Below are positions 12,505 to 24,420 of a DNA stretch of 64,000 nucleotides, piece after piece. Origin of the DNA: Thamnaconus septentrionalis (lineage: Eukaryota; Chordata; Actinopteri; Tetraodontiformes; Monacanthidae). The position numbers and the translations under genes were made by a program. The stretch spans positions 15,547,001-15,611,000 of the forward strand of contig CM020509.1 in assembly GCA_009823395.1 (NCBI GenBank). The letters run 5' to 3'. Each line of letters begins with the position of its first letter. Position 1 is the stretch's first letter. A model generated the notes under the pieces. The model did no database searches. It worked only from the letters and a program-made list of their open reading frames with translations, and had not been told where the DNA came from.

Positions 12505-12823
12505 AGGAAGCCCCAGCCATTTGCAATGCAATTAAAAACTCGGTTTTCAAAGTGCTTTGCTGAGGGTGATAAATGAGCCAATAATCCCTTAATTGTTCCC
12601 TCTCAGGCAGAATCACAGGGATGATAGATGTGCCATTAGAGACGAAGTATAAGTAAAAGTAAATAAAGAGAGACTCGGGTTTGACTCATATCAGTCAGTT
12701 GATTACGGCCGATTCACCAAAGGCAAAGACTCTCTATCTTTCTTTTTATTTTTCTTACTCCCGCTTTTGGTGGCAAGAAGAAACGGGCATCAAATGAAGT
12801 ATAGCAGGGTGTCGCTGGCCACT

Positions 12824-12844
12824 TTCAGCACCGCGGACAGCTCC
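12824..12844 (+). promoter_or_regulatory. RE1/NRSE site for the REST (NRSF) repressor
   Basis: The core at 12825-12840 reads TCAGCACCGCGGACAG. It matches all 16 positions of the degenerate RE1 consensus TYAGMRCCNNRGMSAG. Across the 21-bp form, including flanking TT and CTCC, it differs from the strong consensus at two positions as I recall it. It lies about 750 bases upstream of the gria3 start codon. RE1 sites recruit REST with CoREST/HDAC complexes to silence neuronal genes outside neurons, and mammalian GRIA2 is a known target. Binding here is inferred. Confidence 0.8.
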
Positions 12845-13303
12845 TTCGCGTCACGGCCAGGAGCCGTCAGGATAAAAGTGGCAAATAAAGACAAGAGGGG
12901 AGAATAAGCGCGCGAGCCCGACAGTCAACGCGCGCATCGAATCAACTTTTCACGCGTGTTATCGCGGGGGACAACAACAACGACAAAGGAGGGAAGAAAG
13001 AAACGCCGCTGCGCTCCCGCGGTGCGGTGCCTTCCCCGCCGGCTCGCGCCAAAGCTGCAGCTGCCGGAGGAAGGAGGAGGTGGCCGGGCTATTTCACGGA
13101 GCGTCGGCGGGCCATTTGAGACCGACGGCGTGTGCGTCGCCCATCGATCGAGTCTCGTATTGACAAGCGCGCCGTTTATTCCGAGCCGCAATCTAACGGC
13201 GCTTTTTTTTTTCTTTTTTAATTTAACGTTAGATCAAGTTTGACCACCGCGCTGGCCCGAGCGCGGCGACGCCTCCAATCGGAGTTCAGATCAGCCCCCT
13301 TTT

Positions 13304-13390
13304 CCCTCCTCCTCCTCCTCCTCCTCCTCCTCCTCCTTCCATCCCTCCCTCTGCTCTCTCCCTCCCTCCCTCCCTCCCTCTCTCTCCTCC
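13304..13390 (+). repeat. CTC and CCCT polypyrimidine tracts before the gria3 start
   Basis: A (CTC)n run at about 13304-13337 is followed by CCCT repeats at about 13358-13386. They lie 200-290 bases upstream of the ATG, in the probable promoter or 5' leader. Such tracts can form triplex or nuclease-sensitive DNA and are often length-variable. Confidence 0.9.
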
Positions 13391-13504
13391 TCTCTTAGTT
13401 GTTCTGCAGCTGGGCTGCACCTCAGTGAACCTAATTGGTGCACTGTGAGCCACCATCATCTCTCCACCGGATTTCCATCGCGCCGCGGCTTCCATCCAGA
13501 ACAT

Positions 13505-13540
13505 ATGAATCTGCTCGGACAGGCCCTGTGCAGGAGTTGA
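13505..13540 (+). promoter_or_regulatory. Possible upstream ORF in the gria3 5' leader
   Basis: An ATG at 13505 opens an 11-codon frame (MNLLGQALCRS) ending at TGA 13538-13540, 55 bases before the gria3 ATG and in another frame. If the leader includes it, it could lower translation of the receptor. Its presence in the mRNA is not shown by the sequence. Confidence 0.4.
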
Positions 13541-13595
13541 ACAGACGGGTCGGTAGGAGGAAGAAAAGGGAAGAAAAAAAAACAAAAAACAAGAC

Positions 13596-13674
13596 ATGGC
13601 ACAACGCGTGGTTCTGCTCGTGCTGTGGCTGGTCAATCGATCGTTCGGAGGCTTTCCCAATCAGATTAATATCG
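13596..13674 (+). CDS. gria3: gria3 coding exon 1: signal peptide and mature N-terminus of AMPA receptor GluA3
   Basis: This is the first coding exon of an AMPA receptor subunit, a tetrameric glutamate-gated cation channel of excitatory synapses. It encodes residues 1-26 plus the first base of codon 27. The ATG at 13596 has G at -3 and G at +4. A TAG in the same frame at 13554-13556, with no ATG between, makes it the first possible Met. Residues 5-13 are hydrophobic (VVLLVLWLV), as in a signal peptide. By alignment with GluA3, cleavage is expected between Gly18 and Gly19, giving a mature start GFPNQINIG (GFPNTISIG in mammals). The leader is about 18 residues against about 28 in human GRIA3 as I recall it. 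The exon ends ATC-G before gtaagt (phase 1). Identity as GluA3 comes mainly from exons 2-4; the fish a/b paralogue is unresolved. Confidence 0.93.
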
Positions 13675-14923
<1,249 letters not shown>

Positions 14924-15337
14924 TAAAAAAGAAAAAAAAGAAAAAAGGAATGAGAGCAGCACAATTTAGAACACGTTTTTCCTTCGCACATCCCATAATG
15001 TACACGTTTTTTAATTCAACCTGTTATCTGAAACCCACAGAACAGAACAGAACTTGGATTTCATACCTCTCTCTGGTTATGGATCATCCCCCACACACGG
15101 TGGTGCAACTGGTGCAGTGGCATTTCACAGATAACCTGTTGTTGTTTGTTGTGGTGATGCTGGTGGTTGGTTTTTTGGCTGCAGTGTCAGGAGCTCAGCT
15201 GAAACTGTGTGGATGGAGAGAGAGGAAAAAAAAGAGAGAATCAAGTTAAAAGTCAAAAATGGCCTTTTTGTGATCTGACATTTGGACGGTGTGCTGCTTT
15301 GACCGTGCGTCCTGTACTTTAGGGACTCTGTGTCTGT

Positions 15338-15375
15338 GGGGGGGTCGCCCCCCCCCCCCACCCCCCCACACCCCC
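15338..15375 (+). repeat. G-run/C-run hairpin
   Basis: Seven Gs are followed by TCG and a run of 13 Cs, then A, seven Cs, ACA and five Cs. It can fold as a GC stem or, on separate strands, as G-quadruplex and i-motif. Confidence 0.85.
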
Positions 15376-15949
15376 TGTCTGGTACAGCCATAATGGCCCC
15401 TCTGACTCTCCTTGTGCCGGAGCGTCGCTGCACTGCTCAGTCCTCTGACTCCCCCCTGTGCTACAAAGCATCTCCCCCAGCATTGCAGAGTCAGCTCATT
15501 AGCACCCAGCCCTCATAGCGCCTCACTGTGCTGTCATTGGGTGAAAGGGGGAAGAGAGAGAGAGAGAGGGAGAGAGAAGAAAAAAAATCCATAGCTCCCC
15601 AACCAGCACCGGCAAATGAGTAAGGCTCAGACCTGCAGAGGAGGTGTGTCTGAGCGCAGGATGTGTTGGTGGGGTGGGTTTTGAGGTTGGGGTGGTGGTG
15701 GTGGTGGGTGGGGGGTGGAGGAGGAGGGAGAGAGCGTGTCATATCGCGGGCGGCAGAGCTGCAAGTGCCGTAACGGAGGCATCGGCGAGAAACAATAAGC
15801 AAATGAGGGTGAATAAATAATAGATAGCGCCGTGCAATTTCACGCATGTTGAAGAGGAAGGGAAGCATGGGAGGAAAATGGCTTGATATCAGAATCTAAT
15901 TAATTTCAGGGGGCAGACGGAGCCTCTGCGAAAGGGAAAGTGGGTGTCG

Positions 15950-15973
15950 GGGTGGTGGTGGTGGTGGTGGTGG
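15950..15973 (+). repeat. (GGT)n microsatellite
   Basis: About eight copies of GGT/GTG lie in intron 2. Confidence 0.9.
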
Positions 15974-16232
15974 GCTGCTCCTGTGGGAGTGGCGTGGCCC
16001 CGTTTTCCTGTCTCCTGCAGCCACGCCGCCGAGCCTCTGTCGAGTCGAGTGCACCGTCACTGGACAGAACCCCGACGTCACGCAGATGACGAAACTTTGG
16101 AGAGAAACATCTCCAAAAAACAAAACAAAAAAACAACAAGGTCCGAAAGGCCCTGATGGTCCGGTAGAGCTAAAGTGCATCAGACTCCATCCTGATTGTA
16201 GCTGCAGTGGCCCTGCATTGATACGTGCACAC

Positions 16233-16756
16233 CAGTGTTGCTGGGATTACTCCATAAAAGTAATCCAACTACTGATTACTCCTTTAAAAAGTAATCTAAT
16301 GACTTCTTACTTAGTTTCATAAGTAATCAATTACTAATTCCTTTAGTTAATGTCTTGCCTACACATTAACGTACAACAAACCACAATATTCTTTGATTTA
16401 GAAATAATGTTTGTATTTCCAGCTATCAAACGCATTGGCTGTTTTTTCTTTTGCCGCCGCCATGCTTGTTTTGGTGCGTCGTCGCATATCAATGACGTTG
16501 CATGCAGGGCTGCGTCATCAATCTGCGACGTCGTTCTGTTCGGTTGTTTTTCTAAATTTCAGACATTTTGTGGATAATAAGACATTTTTAGCGAGCAAAA
16601 TATTTGTTATATAAGTAAAATAACAGTTACTTGATAAAGTAATTATGATATAATTACCAGTTTTGCCAGAGTAATCCCATTACATTACTCTGTTACTAAA
16701 AAAGTAGTTTAATTACAGTAGTGGATTACTCAGTAATAGACTACTCGCCAACACTG
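16233..16756 (+). mobile_element. hAT-like non-autonomous DNA transposon (524 bp)
   Basis: The ends are CAGTGTTG on the left and CAACACTG on the right, an 8-bp terminal inverted repeat with the CAGnG start typical of hAT elements. They extend inward as imperfect inverted repeats rich in GTAATC/GATTAC. The flanking 8 bases are GTGCACAC (16225-16232) and GTGCGCGC (16757-16764), six of eight identical, consistent with an aged 8-bp target duplication. No transposase frame is present. The CpG-containing middle (16440-16560) is unlike the AT-rich ends. GTAATC-rich elements of this style are common in fish. It lies in intron 2. Confidence 0.75.
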
Positions 16757-18459
16757 GTGCGCGCGCGCACACACACACACACATGCAGGAAGAAGAACTT
16801 TTAAGACAAAGTCATTCATTTATTAGCAATGTGACAAACGGAGCGCTTCAGAGCCGAGACTCCCTCTTTGTTATTCCGCCTGGGTTCTATGTCAGGTGTG
16901 ATGGCACCTTATTTGGAGGCGGAGCCTATACGCATGAGCTGTGCTTGCAACCTCCCCTACCCCCGCCGACAGCTCATGCTGAGCTCACAACAGGCCACGG
17001 GCACCTGCGATCGGCTGCCATGCGGTGAGCGAGCGCGGCCTGGCGAAACAGAGATGACGGTTATTAAATATCACTTATCCGCTGACTTGCAGGCCTTTGA
17101 GGCTTTTTTTATGCCGGTCTGCCGAGTGAGGACCTTCCGCCGACTTTCACATCTGTCAGCGCCGCCGCCATTTGTTCCCCAAGCTGTCACGATTATTTAG
17201 CTGCCCCCTCGAATCCCCTCTGTCATCAATTGCTCCATGCGAATGAGTCAGCGCCTTTGTCAGCGATAATGCACGTTTTTTTTTTTGTTGCTATTATATA
17301 TGCACAAAAAAACAAACAAACAAACAAACAAAGGAAAAACCCACTAGATTGGGGGAGTAGATCTGTTTTAGTGCGACGTTATTCGATAAAGGTGATCGGT
17401 GGCTCCTTGCAGAGTCAATGGAATGACGGCACTTTGTTTGAATTTCCCCTCCTGTTCTTTTCCCGCAGACGGTTCGGTTTGCAGCAGGTCTCTGGGACCG
17501 TCAAAGCCTACCCCTCCCCTCTGACTGAGCACTGAGCACTGCCCCTCATTTGTTGCACATCCTTTCAAGTAACAGAGAAACAAGAGAACCTGCACGCAAT
17601 CACTCAGGTTCAACCTTTACCCTTTAACAAGAGGAAAAAAAGAGAGAGGGGAGACAACCCTCCGGCTGCATGAAGGTGCAGCCGCGCGTCACAGCCGCTC
17701 CTTTCTAGTCAGCTTGAGGCCTTTTGCCATTAATTGAATTAGTGACCGACAGCAAAACAATGCGCGGCGTCGCTAAAATCCTCGCGGCGTGGCTTTTGTA
17801 CCGTTGAGGCGCAGCGGCGTGCGAGCGAGCACTTCGACGGCAGGAACTGTCGCGGCTTTGAAGAGACTTCAAGAAATTGTGAAATGCATAATTACCAGAG
17901 TGGCTCGCATAAAAGCGGTCGGAGCGGCTGGGAGCCGGGCAACGGCTGGCGGAGCGGTTCAAAGCGGAGGATACCTGTTTAAAGAAGGCAGAGCTGACAG
18001 CGTTAATGTCCCTGATGGTCGTGGCTCGTCCGTTTAATGACACCGCCATCCTTTTCTCTGCTGTTTACCCTTTTCCTTGCTTCACCTGAGGCGAGTCGGA
18101 GGGGGGCAACACACATCGAGCCCCCTCCCGACGCCCCCGCCAGTGCCTCCTCCAGCAGCGCTATTTATTGGATTACTCGCCTTGATTCTTGTTAAAGGCA
18201 CATTTTGCAATGTTTGCCTTTTGAATCTCATTTCCCTATTCCTCATTCCTCATTCTGCCATTAAGCTAATGGCGTGTGTCCCCTCCGCCAGCCTCTCTCT
18301 GCACGTGCCTCTTCCACCATCTCCTCCTACTCCTCCTCCAGCCTCCTCCACCACCACTGCCACCTCCTCCTCCTTTATTGAATCCTCCAGGTCTTTAAAC
18401 CCTGGCACACACGGCAGCAGATGCCTCTCTGGCTGCACCTTCTAGTTGCCATCTCCTGC

Positions 18460-18482
18460 ACCCCCCCACCCCCCCACCCCCC
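18460..18482 (+). repeat. C-run tandem repeat
   Basis: Three runs of six to seven Cs are separated by CA/AC, giving G-quadruplex potential on the - strand. Confidence 0.8.
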
Positions 18483-20070
18483 GTCACTGAGGAACAAGCA
18501 GCTGTTTTCCAGGGGGTGCAGGGGGGTTGTTACGACAAACAGTGGCTTCAATTTTATTTCCAAAGGCAATAAAAAAATGAAAAGGCAAGAGTAACTAAAA
18601 CAGACTAAGTAGCTTTTGTATAAAAGCAATTTCATCTGGATTCTCGGTGCTGTTTAGCCAGTAAAAGGCACGTTGTTCCAGTTCTGAGTGAGGCTGGTTG
18701 ATATTAGTCATTTTTCTTGCTAATTACGGAGTCAAAACTGCTCGCAGACGTCATTTCAACCTTCCTACGGTGGCTCTGAGCCCTTTTGACTCATTTCCCC
18801 CCTATTTTGTGCAAACGGAAGCAAACGCTCCTCCTCCAAAGCCACACTTTAAAAAAAAAAAAAATCTATGAATTCATGGTGCAACCTTCCTTCAGACGGG
18901 CGGTCCCGGCAATTACATCAGTGCGTTTTTGTGACTAGCAGCAACTTTTGCATCTTGATGGAGATGCTTAAAGCTGCAATGTTATGCTTGAGAAACGCCA
19001 AAATTGGTGAAGTTTGGGTTTTTATTTCACACATGAGGCGCTACAGCCGTTGCTTTCATATTTTTGTTTTCGTGACAATTTAACCATCGCTTCAATCTTC
19101 TTTTTTTCTCCCACCCTCATGTTTACCGCTTCCATGTCCTGAGACATTTGTTGGCTGCTTTTTTGGCATAGCTGCAAAAAAAGAGAGTTTCTTTCCCGTG
19201 CAGGATTATCAGACACACGGAGTTTAAAATTTGAACCAGTACTGGGCAGTGAGAGACAGGAAGTACTGGACTGGTCCACAGAAACAATAAGGACGTTCGT
19301 CAGTTGCGCCAGTGACTCACAGCTGTCGCTGCGTTTGCGTCCAGACAACATCCTTAGAAGCATCGTTTGCACTGACCTTAACACCCTCAAAAAAAGCAGA
19401 GCGCCGGCAGCGCGCAGAAACACCTACGGAGTCTCTCCCTCTCTCTCTCGCACCCACACGATGACTGAGCGCATGTGGCAAAAGGCATATGTCATGGCGG
19501 CGCGGAGCAAAGGGCCCCTTACCCAATCTTTGCATGTATTGTTGAGCTTTTTTGCCTCTCAGGGGCTGTTGCTGCTGCTGCATCACACAGGGACGTAAAC
19601 AAAGTGACAGCCAGCAAAGTTTTTTTTCTCTCTCTATTTGTTTCTCTCTTTCGTTTCTTTGCCTCCGCAGACGGACTGTGGCGTGGAGAGAGAAACACCT
19701 CAGGTGATTGTCGCGGTGCCACACTTTCTTGTCCTCGCAGGGCGTAACTCAGCTTGAAAAGTGTGACCAGCTAAACGTGGCGGGGGCAGACAGAGGAGGC
19801 CGGCGGTGGCGGAGCACTGCGAGGGCACAGACAGAGCCCGCAGTCAGATAAAAAGGGGGGGAAATAATTTGATTGAGGAGTGTTTTTTGAGGAGATGTTG
19901 TGCTCGTGTGTTGGCGTGCAACTGCGTGTGCGTGTGTTTTTGCTTGAATGCAGTGCCGTGTGCGAGTCAAACCAGGAGGAGACCTCTGCAGGCGATGGGG
20001 GTTGTGCCGAGACATTCCATCACAGTCCAGCTGTGTTGCAGGAACAGATGGAGACTTGTTTATGGCATGT

Positions 20071-20107
20071 GCATATGCATGCACGCGTACGTGCATGAGC
20101 ACATATG
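20071..20107 (+). repeat. Inverted repeat of alternating purine/pyrimidine
   Basis: GCATATGCATGCACG is followed closely by CGTGCAT and then CATATGC, forming an imperfect hairpin. The sequence alternates purine and pyrimidine for most of its length (Z-DNA-prone). Confidence 0.6.
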
Positions 20108-21411
20108 CATGAGAGCCGCACACAAACACACGCGGCTAGGTTAGCGCAGCCACATATGTGTGCACAGACGCATCGTCCCCCTCTTCACATTTGTCACTGA
20201 ATCAGTCTCCCTAATTTGCATTAAAGCTCCCATCAGCAGCTTAACCCTTTGATTGAAGCGGCTCCGGCTGGAGCGGGAGATCCTTCTCTTTGTGCATGTG
20301 TAATGAACGTTGCGATTAAAACTGCCTGATGTTGCAGTTTTCGTTTTTTTTATTTTTTTTTTTCAGCTGGAATGCGACTAGGCACTCGGCGATCCTTTAA
20401 AAGTTGATGCCAATGCACATTTTCTTTGTCCTCTGCGGTCGTTTTTGCGCTACCTTGGACGATAAGCTGAGATTTGAACGCTGAAATCTTGCTCATCCAT
20501 CTTTGGCACCCGATAGGAAGCTTTTCAAATCCACCGTCTTCCATAATCAATTTGGTTCCTTTGAGCTGTGAAGAATCCTGGAAGTGTCTTCTGCAAACGT
20601 CACCAAAAAAAAACACAGAAAATGATGGTGAAGAAACAATTATGAGCTCAGCTGCAGCTAAAAAGATGAGGTTGAACGCTGCAGTAGCAGTTGATTTAAA
20701 AGAAATAAGTGGGATTTTACTTGGCGGACAACCTCAAAACCCTCTTTAGTCATAGTCTACCTAAACACTGCACAGCGTCTTTCTATGTAGTGGCCACGTG
20801 TCACTGCTGCGTGCCGATCCGATGGAAAGAAGGAGCTGTAGCGTCCCGGCCAAAGAACCTGTACCAAAAACAATTGGTCTCCTTCTTCAGAAAACACTTT
20901 CTGCGAGCTCTTCACCAGATGGATATATGTTCGTAATGAAGGTAAAGGACCCATCTGGCGAGAAATTCTCAATTACTTTGATACTGACTGCGTCACTCTA
21001 TGACATGCACCCTTCACTTCCAATTCCACTGATGTCACGGGAGAGTTTTGATTGGCGGAATATGGTCCAACCCTCGGTACAAGACCACTGATTTCCCAAC
21101 CCATCTCCCTACACTGTCCATCACTCACCGCCACTGCTGCGTGACTGACGGTCTTTACACGAGCAAGGTGATGTTCATTCAGGGGGGGAAAGTGGCAGTT
21201 GGGCTTCAGACCGCCACACAAACCACATGACTCTGCAAAAGCCCCTCCGAGAGACAACAAGAGCTACGGAGCTGCAGCCTAATGGTGCTATTTGGAGGCC
21301 AGTAGGCCGGGGCGCAGGTCTCGGAGGCCCGTGGATGTGGGCACCTCGGTCACATGAGCGGTGAAGTAATGGCTGCGGATGAGGTCGTGCGCTTTTGGTA
21401 CGGCGAGGCCC

Positions 21412-21412
<1 letters not shown>

Positions 21413-21473
<61 letters not shown>
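21413..21473 (+). repeat. (AG)n microsatellite
   Basis: About 30 uninterrupted AG units in intron 2. Confidence 0.97.
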
Positions 21474-21474
<1 letters not shown>

Positions 21475-24184
21475 GCCACGAGGGCTTGACTGACAGCACG
21501 GCTGACACAGCCGACACAGTTTCAGTCAGATTTGGCCACGTGTCTGAAAAACTGCTTCAGCTTGCTGAATCAAAATGTATTTATTTAAGTGGCTGCTGTT
21601 GTTGTTGTTGTTAAAGACTGTGGCAGTTTGTAACGGGCACACAGGGTCGAAGCTTTCCATGCGGCTGACACACCAAACACACAGAGGAAGTCAAAAGCCA
21701 AAGCTCAGGGGGGGGGGGGGGATCACATTCTGACCTAATTTTGTGGCCATGGAATGTCCTCTGCGGTATTTTTATTTATTTATTCTAAAGTCAAGCGCAC
21801 AGCCGAGGCTCTAATGAGATTCAAAATAGAAAACAAAGAACACACTCGAAGGCAGATTCAACAGAATGAATTTTTAATCAGAATATCAAAAGAGCCTCTT
21901 AAACTCAAGCTAGGAGTGTTTCAGGCGGAGTGTTGTTTGTCTTGGAATCAATGACGCTGACAGATGTTGTTTGATGAAACAACAGCTTTGCCGCTGTGCT
22001 ACCGTCAAATCTCCACACATCCCTGACAAACACCGGGCATTTGGCCACTTGAGGAATTAGGGAATCAAGGGAGGAGACACATCTTTTTTTTTGATTTGTA
22101 GGGTCACTAAATCACATTTATGATTTTCAGAGCCACTTCTGAGAGATTTTATTGGAACTGACACCTCTGGGTCCGGTGTGACGCGCTTGGATCTCTCGAG
22201 TGACTGATTCCCCTCATTTATCTGCTTAATTTTCCGCGGGAAGCGATGAATTGCAAGAGGGATTACCGAGGTGAAATGATTATAGATGGACTGCCACGCT
22301 GTCCTGAAGCTGTTCTTCTTCTGCAGTTTGAAGAAACATTATGTTTTAACCCCAGACTGGACCTCCGGATTAAGTGTCCGCCGGCGTTATAATTAGTTTA
22401 CGGAAGAGCCGAGCAGATGAGGGCGAGATTGTAGCGACGGCCGAGCGCCGCGCTAATAGCTGACCGGCTCGGACTCTTGGGCGGCGGACCAACGAGGGCG
22501 AGGCCCCGGCAAGACGCGATGCACGTCGACAGCCCATCTATACTCACGCGTCTATACTCATGCGAGCCGCTTTCCGAACTGTAAGTCAGCGCAGACAGGC
22601 CGAGTCTGCGTCGCGTAATTGAAGATTATATCGGCGCGTCGCTGTGATGAACAAGAGGGCCGCCCGTCCGCGTCAAAGGCAGCGGCGTTCAAAAACGAGA
22701 GACCGCGTGGCAGGGAAAAAGGGGGCTGCAAACGTCGGTCGCTCTGTGCCAAACCAAAAGGAGAAACTGTTTATGATAAGAAGAAGAAGGGGGAAAAAAG
22801 GAAGAACGAAAGAAAGAAAGCCGGCTCTTGCGCTGCGTTTTGGCGAATAAAAACGAGCAGCGCTGCGGGCTGCTATTGTGAGCCATTCATCTCAGGTGCA
22901 TCGGGGATGTGTCTGCCAGCGGCGCGGCTCGGCGTGACGCCTGCTTTTCCATTTTGTTTTCTCAATGAGCAAAACCTCTCAAGGAGAGTGGAATACGCTG
23001 TTCGCGGCGGAGATTAGTTTTCATTTCCAAATGTCATTTACCCTCACGTCGCGGGGAAGACAAGGACAGAGTCGATAAGGGTGTGTGTGGGGGGGGGAGC
23101 AGGATGGGTTGGGGTTGGGATAAAAGGAAGGGCATTTCTGCAAACTTGTCACTTGAAAAGATCTCCAGCGTTGCAGTCAGCATTTTTTTTATTTTTTATT
23201 TTTTTTAGTTACCCCTCCTCCACCACCATCACCACCACCACTGCCCGTCTCTCTCATTTCTATCTCTCTTTATATATATTTAATCTCTCCCACAAAGCCC
23301 ATTACTGCTGTGTTCCTGCAGCCGCTGCAGTCACACTCAGCTTGCGATTGGCCATTCACTAGACTCCCCTACAATACCCATAATCACTGAATCAGTAATC
23401 CTCTCCTTGAGCCGGAATAGCACATTCGCATTGGGCCCTCGTTTCTAAGTTGCTGCATTGGCCCGGCTTCAGCGGCCCCAAAAGAAAAGCGGGGACTCTG
23501 TATGTCCTCCTCAATGGGAGCTGCTGCTGACTGCATTGTCCCAAACAAGGTCAAAAGGATTATGAAAGAAAAGACTTTTAGGACTTTAGAGTATTTTTTT
23601 TTCTTCTCCTGCTTCTGCTGTGGGTCCAAGAGATACTGGGGCACCTACAGCATGCGCCGTCTAGCCTGCCTGAATGCTTTAATAGCTGCTTGTTGTTTTG
23701 CTGCGGCGCACGGCGCTGTATGCTCAAGCGTATATACGAACGAGACAGTGGGGGTGGGGGGACGGCGCAGCGGCGCTGCAACCAGGACAGAAGACGAGTA
23801 AGGAATGTGATGGCGCTCTACCCAGACCAGTAAATATTGGATCGCAGTGTGAAAGAGGCTTCCAGCTTTGGAGCTCTGGCGTCTGAACGAGCGGGCGGGC
23901 GGGCGAGCGAGCTAGCAGACTGATCCGCACGTTTCTGGCCGCTTTTTACGGGGAGAATAAAAAAAATGCAGCAGTCACTGGCAAGAGCCACTGCCAAAGC
24001 TGCATGTCTGTGCAGAAACAAGGGCTCCATCATAACTGATTGCTTGTGACAGTTCACAGTCGCCGGGGCCACTGAAGCATCATAACCTTGTGAAACTAGT
24101 GTAGGGGCACTCTAGCATGCAGGCTGAAGGAGAGCATGGAAGAGCAGGGGGTGGGGGTGTGGGGCAAGAGGGGGAATAAAAAGA

Positions 24185-24420
24185 CAGGATATTAGCATTT
24201 TCCTTGCAGTAATACAGAGATGCAAATAAGACACGCCGTGCCACAGATAGCCTCCGCGGTTAATATTAAACACGTCTTATGTAATGAAAAGGCGTAATGC
24301 GGACCAACACCTCTGGGGAGCGGCGCGGTTTTATAGACAATTACCGCCACTGTGATTGCAGTTGTAGATTGAGGAGTGCAGCAGATGTCGGGAGTTGAGG
24401 CGCGAGGATCTGTTGACGTG
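24185..24420. promoter_or_regulatory. Candidate intronic regulatory block with a perfect octamer
   Basis: Repeat-free sequence carries ATGCAAAT at 24220-24227 (POU octamer), TTAATATTAA near 24260 and several CpGs. It resembles conserved non-coding sequence in style. Conservation is untested. Confidence 0.25.

Larger units (their letters stand above)
11711..12823. other. Upstream sequence between the foldback element and the promoter block
   Basis: It contains a C-rich run at about 11788-11809, an AT repeat at 12343-12371 and the TATA-like site at 12496. No coding sequence is recognised. Confidence 0.6.

Noticed and set aside
20350..20616. - strand frame containing VCRRHF, briefly considered as a THAP-like zinc finger
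   Set aside because: The other cysteines and the spacing of a THAP domain are missing.
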